Positions 4,969-5,081 of a stretch of 5,081 bases of DNA are shown one piece after another (position 1 is the stretch's first letter; each line of letters opens with the position of its first letter). The DNA lies in assembly GCA_015711895.1 (NCBI GenBank), contig MU158580.1, forward strand, positions 7,523 to 12,603, in the 5' to 3' direction. A program made the position numbers and the translations under genes. The notes below the pieces were generated by a model that did no database searches, was not told the origin of the DNA, and worked only from the letters and a program-made list of their open reading frames with translations. This stretch comes from Candidatus Solincola tengchongensis (GTDB lineage: Bacteria; Actinomycetota; Geothermincolia; Geothermincolales; RBG-13-55-18).

Positions 4969-5081
4969 ATGGATGAGGTGCTCTTCCGGCGCGAGGGGGC
5001 CGTGGAGGTGGTGACCCTCAACCGCCCGGAGGTCCTGAACGCCTTCAATTTCAACATGCTCCTCGCCCTGACCAGGAGGTT
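4969..5081 (+). CDS. Enoyl-CoA hydratase/isomerase family protein, N-terminal part (3' truncated)
   Basis: Only the first 37 codons are in the window. They read as a short beta hairpin followed by VEVVTLNRPEVLNAFNFNML, the N-terminal signature of the crotonase superfamily (strand, then NRPE-x-LNA, then an amphipathic helix). Members bind acyl-CoA thioesters and mostly hydrate or isomerise enoyl-CoA. The oxyanion-hole and catalytic Glu regions lie beyond the window, so hydratase, isomerase, hydrolase or decarboxylase activity cannot be separated. The start is firm: a near-perfect Shine-Dalgarno lies just upstream. A possible promoter in the preceding gap suggests this gene begins a new transcription unit. 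Its presence supports an acyl-CoA metabolic setting for the dehydrogenase and ene-reductase upstream. Confidence 0.85.
   Translation, partial: MDEVLFRREGAVEVVTLNRPEVLNAFNFNMLLALTRR

Noticed and set aside
4242..4976. 244-codon + strand frame across the phosphatase and the following gap
   Set aside because: Alternate frame of the phosphatase with Gly/Arg/Pro-rich composition. The tail from an ATG at 4890 has no ribosome binding site and ends just inside the crotonase start.
1..5081. Mobile elements, CRISPR arrays, tRNA or rRNA genes
   Set aside because: No transposase or integrase motifs, no regularly spaced repeats and no cloverleaf or rRNA-like sequence were seen on either strand.

Overview
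The window is a GC-rich bacterial segment in which every supported gene lies on the + strand. Strong Shine-Dalgarno sequences, GTG and TTG starts, and dense coding with a G/C-heavy third codon position fit a high-GC bacterium such as a deep-branching or anaerobic actinobacterium. That placement is inferred from sequence style only. No rRNA, tRNA, CRISPR array, insertion sequence or integrase was found.

Layout: (1) positions 1-237 hold the 3' end of a metallo-beta-lactamase-fold hydrolase, followed by a terminator-like hairpin. (2) A leader of about 230 bp with a possible promoter, a strong hairpin and a possible short upstream ORF precedes a TTG-started short-chain dehydrogenase (468-1238). 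(3) A 660-residue flavo-iron-sulfur ene-reductase of the Old Yellow Enzyme / 2,4-dienoyl-CoA reductase type follows at 1317-3299. (4) A macrodomain ADP-ribose hydrolase (about 3475-4008) and a low-molecular-weight protein phosphatase with a large internal insertion (about 4195-4857) are separated by a fold-prone 186-bp gap. (5) An AT-rich pocket with a possible promoter leads into the 5' end of an enoyl-CoA hydratase/isomerase family gene (4969 to the window end).

The dehydrogenase, ene-reductase and enoyl-CoA hydratase-like genes together suggest oxidation or reduction of acyl-CoA or other alpha,beta-unsaturated carbonyl compounds. The macrodomain and phosphatase look like a separate pair that removes small modifications (ADP-ribose esters and protein phosphate) and are not obvious parts of that pathway. 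The most unusual feature is the phosphatase: it carries about 54 extra residues between its LKEF and DP-G motifs, and a Val at the active-site position that sets arginine versus tyrosine specificity in characterised relatives. I see no clear evidence of a wholly new multi-gene system; the leads are the insertion and several candidate RNA leaders.
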